Source: a virus
IMG/VR virus record: IMGVR_UViG_3300022885_000039
Span: 1-41,126 of that record
Reading direction: 5' to 3' (one strand)
DNA length: 41,126 nucleotides
Positions 37,831 to 41,126 of this stretch are shown piece after piece. The position numbers and the translations under genes were made by a program. The first letter of the stretch is position 1, and each line of letters begins with the position of its first letter. The notes beneath the pieces were generated by a model. That model ran no database searches. It saw only the letters and a program-made list of their open reading frames with translations, and was not told where the DNA came from.

Positions 37831-38190
37831 ATGTTAATTAACGGCACACCTTTAGAAAAATGTTGCAAAAATCTTTTGCAACAAAATCTGACATTCGAAA
37901 TCAAAAACAAATCATTAAAAAGCGGAAAGATGATTCTTTTCTACCAAAAGAATTTCTACTTGGTTTTTGTTATAAATACGGATAAGAAAGATAAAGATAA
38001 AATTGAAATTCCTATACCATTTCAAATCGAAGAGCATCCGAGCGATAATCTGATATATTTCGATTATCGAATTTCGACGCTTCAAAAACATTTTCAAGAT
38101 GCCGAGCCTTATATATCTCTATACACACCTAAAAAAAATCTTGTAAAAAACAAATTTTTTGATAATATACTGGTTATATCAAAAAACTAA
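37831..38190 (+). CDS. hypothetical protein
   Basis: 119 residues, Lys/Phe/Tyr-rich, starting MLINGTPLEKCCKNLLQQN. It alternates beta-type segments (KMILFYQKNFYLVFVIN, NLIYFDYRIS) with charged loops. One hydrophobic stretch at about 31-47 is a beta hairpin, not a membrane span. Its ATG is 2 nt after the previous stop and it leaves 6 nt to the next gene. No motif, tag or family is recognised. Confidence 0.55.
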   Translation: MLINGTPLEKCCKNLLQQNLTFEIKNKSLKSGKMILFYQKNFYLVFVINTDKKDKDKIEIPIPFQIEEHPSDNLIYFDYRISTLQKHFQDAEPYISLYTPKKNLVKNKFFDNILVISKN

Positions 38191-38196
38191 AATATT

Positions 38197-38418
38197 ATGG
38201 AAAATAAAGGCACAATTAAAATATCAGGAGGAACTAGTTTTTTCGGTCTTCTCACAATCGCATTCATAGTTTTAAAATTAACCGGATTCATCACATGGTC
38301 TTGGTTATGGGTTCTGGCACCTTTATGGGTTGGGTTCGCCATAGGATTGGCAATTTTAGCAGCAACGGCAGCAATTTTTCTAGTAGGTTTTCTCATCATT
38401 CTAATATTTGATCGATAA
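38197..38418 (+). CDS. small two-span membrane protein
   Basis: 73 residues. After a short GGTSFFGLLTIAF segment, LKLTGFITWSWLWVLAPLW and VGFAIGLAILAATAAIFLVGFLIILIF form two transmembrane helices. The SFFGLLTxxFIxLKLTGxIxWSWxWVLAPLW pattern is a widespread phage and bacterial small membrane family annotated as transmembrane Fragile-X-F-type protein. The function is unknown. It ends DR with no tail. It lies 2 nt before the zinc-finger gene in an operon. Confidence 0.65.
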   Translation: MENKGTIKISGGTSFFGLLTIAFIVLKLTGFITWSWLWVLAPLWVGFAIGLAILAATAAIFLVGFLIILIFDR

Positions 38419-38420
38419 CT

Positions 38421-38660
38421 ATGCCTAACAAATTTATATATAGCGTGTTCTCCGGAACTATTTACCAAGTTCCTGAAAAAGATATAAAAATTCTAGATAT
38501 AGGACAGATTGCCCTACTTAAACAACCGCCCAACAACTGTAAAAAATGCTATGGTCGTGGATATTCTGGACGAGATTCTGATAATTTTGCATACTATGGA
38601 TGTACATGTATTCGAAAAATAGTTGATAATAGGTATACAAATATACTTGCTCAAAAGTAA
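38421..38660 (+). CDS. small zinc-finger (DnaJ-like CxxCxGxG) protein
   Basis: 79 residues. NCKKCYGRGYSGRDSDNFAYYGCTCIRKI (about 38-66) has CxxCxGxG and a later CxC, half of a DnaJ-type zinc site. The N-terminal 35 residues (YSVFSGTIYQVPEKDIKILDIGQIALLKQP) form a separate small beta region. Related short proteins are common in T4-like phages without known function. The metal site suggests protein or nucleic-acid binding. Confidence 0.6.
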   Translation: MPNKFIYSVFSGTIYQVPEKDIKILDIGQIALLKQPPNNCKKCYGRGYSGRDSDNFAYYGCTCIRKIVDNRYTNILAQK

Positions 38661-38681
38661 AAAGTGTGATATCAATTAAAG

Positions 38682-40331
38682 ATGTCATTAAAAGATTTCT
38701 TTCCAAAAGAATACACTCCACGAAAACAACAACTCGACGCTCTAGATAAAATTGAGAGCATCTGGACATCAGGTAAAAAATTCGCAATAGGTGTTCTTCC
38801 GACTGGTTCGGGAAAATCACACATCTCTAAAACTATTGCAAATAGTTCGAGAGATATTGATCCATATCTCGAAAGTCTGATTCTAAATTATCAAATTTAC
38901 AAAAGACGGAGGGATGGCGGATTTGCGGTTGAGGACGATTTCTTAAATGCCGAGTCATATGGTGCATTTATTTTGACGATTACCAAATCATTACAAGACC
39001 AATATCACAATCTATTTTCTGATGACTTTACGATCAAAGGAAAGAGTAATTATCAATGTTTCGTCGATAACGACTTTACTACTGATTTTGCACCATGTTC
39101 CCTATCAACTAAACAAAAACAAACATGTTTTGATGAAAATTGTTGTCCCTATTATAGAAATAGAAATCAAGGTCTTGCATCTAAAGGACCATTTTTAAAT
39201 TACAATGTATTTTTCAATTTACCCGAGTTTCTTAGAAAGAGGCAATATCTTATTTTAGACGAAGCTTCTGAATTAGAAGAAGAACTTGTGGGCAAATATT
39301 CCGTAAAAATCAATTACAAAATTCTAGAGTTTGAAAAGGTAATCGTCAAACCACTAAAAAGCGAAAATTTGAATGTTGCTAAGAACTGGTTGGTGGATAT
39401 CAGAACACAACTCGAAATTTTTTATGATGATGCCGTAGCCGAAGCATCGACCAACAGTTCAAATAATAACTACAAAAACATCAATCCTAAACTGGTTAAA
39501 AAAATCAGTCGATTGAATAATATGATCAAAGAACTTGATCAGGCGTTCACATATTGGACATCATGCCAATATATGGTAGAATCCTTAGATGATGAAGGCG
39601 CAACGTTTACACCTTACGACATCAGACCATTAACTCAAATCCTTTTTGATGGAGCCGATAAAGTTTTGATGATGTCTGCTACAATTTCAAACCCCGTTGA
39701 ATATGCTAAATCCTTGGGAATCGACCGAGACGATTTCGAATTTTTTGAAATCTCATCAAGTTTTGATCCCAAAAAATCTCCGATCTTGTGTAGTAAAAAA
39801 TACAATTTAAGTTTTAAAACCATGGAACAATTTCTGCCAAAAATTATTGAATCCGCGATTAGCGTATGCGAGACTCATGCAAACGAAAAGGGCGTGATTC
39901 ACTGCCATTCTAATAGAATTCTTCAAGAAGTCAGACGACAAATTGGTGACGATCCCCGATATTTATTCAGGGAACCGGGGGTAACTAACGAAGATCTTTT
40001 AGAGATTCATAAAAACTCAACAGAACCCACTATCATGGTTAGCCCATCTATGGATACCGGAGTAAGTCTAGACGACGATCTAGGCCGATTCCAGATCATC
40101 TGTAAGGCTCCTTATCTACCTTTGGGTAGTAATCGAATCAAGAGACTCTTCAAAGAATTTCCAAAACGATATGCTATGAAGATGTTGGATAACGTAATTC
40201 AGATGAGTGGGCGATGCACTCGATCAATTGATGATTATTCAATCACATACATACTAGACGGAACCCTCGTTAGTGCGATCCAGAGAGAGAATTCACACCT
40301 ACCTAAACATTTCTTAGAACGATTTAAGTAA
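38682..40331 (+). CDS. DinG/XPD-like SF2 helicase
   Basis: 549 residues. Walker A is LPTGSGKSH (39-47). A four-cysteine cluster lies within about 124-160 (YQCFV, APCSL, QTCFDENCCPYY), in the place of the Fe-S cluster of XPD/DinG helicases. Next come the DEAS box (ILDEASELEEEL, about 191-202), VLMMSATISNP, MVSPSMDTGVSLDDDLG and QMSGRCTRS as motif VI. These 5'-3' helicases unwind DNA or R-loops. The start has a weak -10-like TATCAA 6 nt upstream. This is a second SF2 helicase alongside UvsW. Confidence 0.83.
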   Translation: MSLKDFFPKEYTPRKQQLDALDKIESIWTSGKKFAIGVLPTGSGKSHISKTIANSSRDIDPYLESLILNYQIYKRRRDGGFAVEDDFLNAESYGAFILTITKSLQDQYHNLFSDDFTIKGKSNYQCFVDNDFTTDFAPCSLSTKQKQTCFDENCCPYYRNRNQGLASKGPFLNYNVFFNLPEFLRKRQYLILDEASELEEELVGKYSVKINYKILEFEKVIVKPLKSENLNVAKNWLVDIRTQLEIFYDDAVAEASTNSSNNNYKNINPKLVKKISRLNNMIKELDQAFTYWTSCQYMVESLDDEGATFTPYDIRPLTQILFDGADKVLMMSATISNPVEYAKSLGIDRDDFEFFEISSSFDPKKSPILCSKKYNLSFKTMEQFLPKIIESAISVCETHANEKGVIHCHSNRILQEVRRQIGDDPRYLFREPGVTNEDLLEIHKNSTEPTIMVSPSMDTGVSLDDDLGRFQIICKAPYLPLGSNRIKRLFKEFPKRYAMKMLDNVIQMSGRCTRSIDDYSITYILDGTLVSAIQRENSHLPKHFLERFK

Positions 40332-40347
40332 TTTTAAATAAGTAGTT
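40324..40347 (+). promoter_or_regulatory. two late-promoter-like boxes before gene 15
   Basis: TTAAGTAATT (40324-40333) overlaps the helicase stop, and ATAAGTAGTT (40338-40347) follows, the latter 8 nt before the ATG at 40356. Confidence 0.5.
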
Positions 40348-40355
40348 CTCATAAT

Positions 40356-41102
40356 ATGAAGAACTACACATATGCATGGGAAGTCCAAACTCTATTAGAG
40401 CAGTTTATTGGAGCATTTAATGATATCACGATCAAGAGATATGATAATCAAAAGAGTGTAATTCCTTCATTAAGTGCCGTGAAGGTGATATATGTTTACG
40501 CGCCAAAATCTAGAGTTTTTGCCACTTTGAATAATCCTGCACCGGGAGGGCTAACTCTTCCAGCAGTTTCCGTGAGTATTGCTAGTATATCTAGAGATAA
40601 TTCTCGGGTATTTAATAAGAATGATGGGTTCGAGATCCCATATAACAACGAAACCAATGTATATGAATACGATAAAAAAATCCCACAACCCGTTCCCATT
40701 AATATATCTGTTAATATGACGATCATTACAAAATATCAAGTTGATATGGATCAGATAATTTCAAATTTTGTTCCTTACAATGACCCGTATATTGTAATTT
40801 CGTGGAAAATGCCTCATGTTGATGCGAAATTTCCAACCGAAATTCGATCTGAAATTTTATGGAGTGGTAACATTGCCATGAATTATCCTATCGATTTAGC
40901 CGGGAACCAATCATATAGAGTCACAGCGGATACATCATTCATTATTAAAGGATGGCTATTTAAAAAAATGGAAGATGTCGTTAGTAAAATATATGTTATT
41001 GATTCTGACTACAATTCGACAAATTTCAATAATGGGTTATTGGTCGATCTAGATACATTAACAACCGAATATCTTAGCGTTTCGGCTCGACCAAATTTTT
41101 AA
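40356..41102 (+). CDS. 15: tail sheath stabiliser and completion protein gp15
   Basis: 248 residues (T4 gp15 is 272). Correspondences with T4 gp15 run in order: a leading IGAFNDITIKRYDNQKSV (T4 MGDLFSNIQIKRQ), VKVIYVYAPKSRVFATLNNP (T4 VPITYASKEHFMMKLN), LPAVSVSIASIS (T4 LPRINLHLVDFS), ISVNMTIITKYQVDMDQII (T4 YELSIFTRYEDDMFQIV), and TADTSFIIKGWLF (T4 WSLTFEVNGWMY). gp15 caps the tail sheath at the head-proximal end and joins tail to head. Two late boxes precede it, as expected. There is no sign of a maturation tag. Confidence 0.8.
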   Translation: MKNYTYAWEVQTLLEQFIGAFNDITIKRYDNQKSVIPSLSAVKVIYVYAPKSRVFATLNNPAPGGLTLPAVSVSIASISRDNSRVFNKNDGFEIPYNNETNVYEYDKKIPQPVPINISVNMTIITKYQVDMDQIISNFVPYNDPYIVISWKMPHVDAKFPTEIRSEILWSGNIAMNYPIDLAGNQSYRVTADTSFIIKGWLFKKMEDVVSKIYVIDSDYNSTNFNNGLLVDLDTLTTEYLSVSARPNF

Positions 41103-41103
41103 T

Positions 41104-41126
41104 ATGAGAAAAGTATATCCATACCA
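41104..41126 (+). CDS. start of the next late gene (partial)
   Basis: An ATG at 41104, one nucleotide after the gp15 stop, opens MRKVYPY before the window ends. Nothing more can be said. Confidence 0.3.

Noticed and set aside
1-41126. CRISPR array or intact tRNA genes
   Set aside because: No regularly spaced repeats of CRISPR type and no cloverleaf with a T-loop GTTCRANNC were found by eye on either strand.

Overview
The window is a segment of a large, AT-rich, T4-like myovirus genome (class Caudoviricetes). It carries recognisable relatives of T4 genes 43 (DNA polymerase), 46/47 (Rad50/Mre11-type recombination nuclease), 55 (late sigma factor), uvsX, uvsY, uvsW, 61 (primase), probably 62 (small clamp-loader subunit) and 15 (tail sheath stabiliser). 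A lysis block with a lipobox-plus-C-terminal-TM spanin points to a Gram-negative host. The proteins are diverged from T4 itself and I cannot name the host.

Layout. 1-5.7 kb (mostly minus): N-terminal half of uvsX ending in a split-intein-like segment, a Vsr-like homing endonuclease fragment running off the left edge, a DUF4326 protein, an AAA ATPase and DNA polymerase. 5.7-8.7 kb: two plus-strand HNH homing endonuclease genes, each preceded by a small three-way-junction RNA, flank a glycosyltransferase gene. 8.7-20.7 kb: gene 46, then a cluster of glycosyltransferases, an FkbM-type methyltransferase and several unknowns. The cluster lies between gene 46 and gene 47, which are neighbours in T4. 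20.7-24.6 kb: 47, a small ORF, 55, uvsW, uvsY. 24.6-28.1 kb: a plus-strand block with a tagged basic protein, a PD-(D/E)xK nuclease, zinc-ribbon and unknown proteins, then a G+C-rich foreign cassette with a DNA methyltransferase and a gene broken by a 13-bp tandem duplication. 28.2-30.6 kb (minus): lysis block (endolysin, holin candidate, small membrane proteins, spanin candidate). 30.6-41.1 kb (mostly plus): tagged acidic proteins, a P-loop kinase, a third RNA element with an HNH remnant, primase, glycosyltransferase, clamp-loader subunit, GroES-like protein, DinG/XPD-like helicase and tail sheath stabiliser.

Regulation as read from the DNA. Two promoter classes recur. (1) TTGAHH or TTGCAT, a 16-bp spacer, a TANNNT-like hexamer, then ATG only 5-10 nt downstream. 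This fits replication and metabolism genes, and the start codon would lie at or near the transcript 5' end. (2) ATAAGTA(A/G)TT, or the canonical T4 late box TATAAATA, close to the ATG. This fits virion or morphogenesis-type genes and the presence of a gp55 sigma factor.

Most interesting observations: (a) a covarying three-way-junction RNA found three times, each time directly 5' of an intact or decayed HNH endonuclease gene; (b) a fractured uvsX with a split-intein N-half followed by a Vsr-like endonuclease; (c) a shared N-terminal helix tag with prohead-protease-like (I/L)xE sites on many otherwise unrelated proteins, including a 33-residue protein that is almost only tag; (d) near-leaderless promoter architecture.
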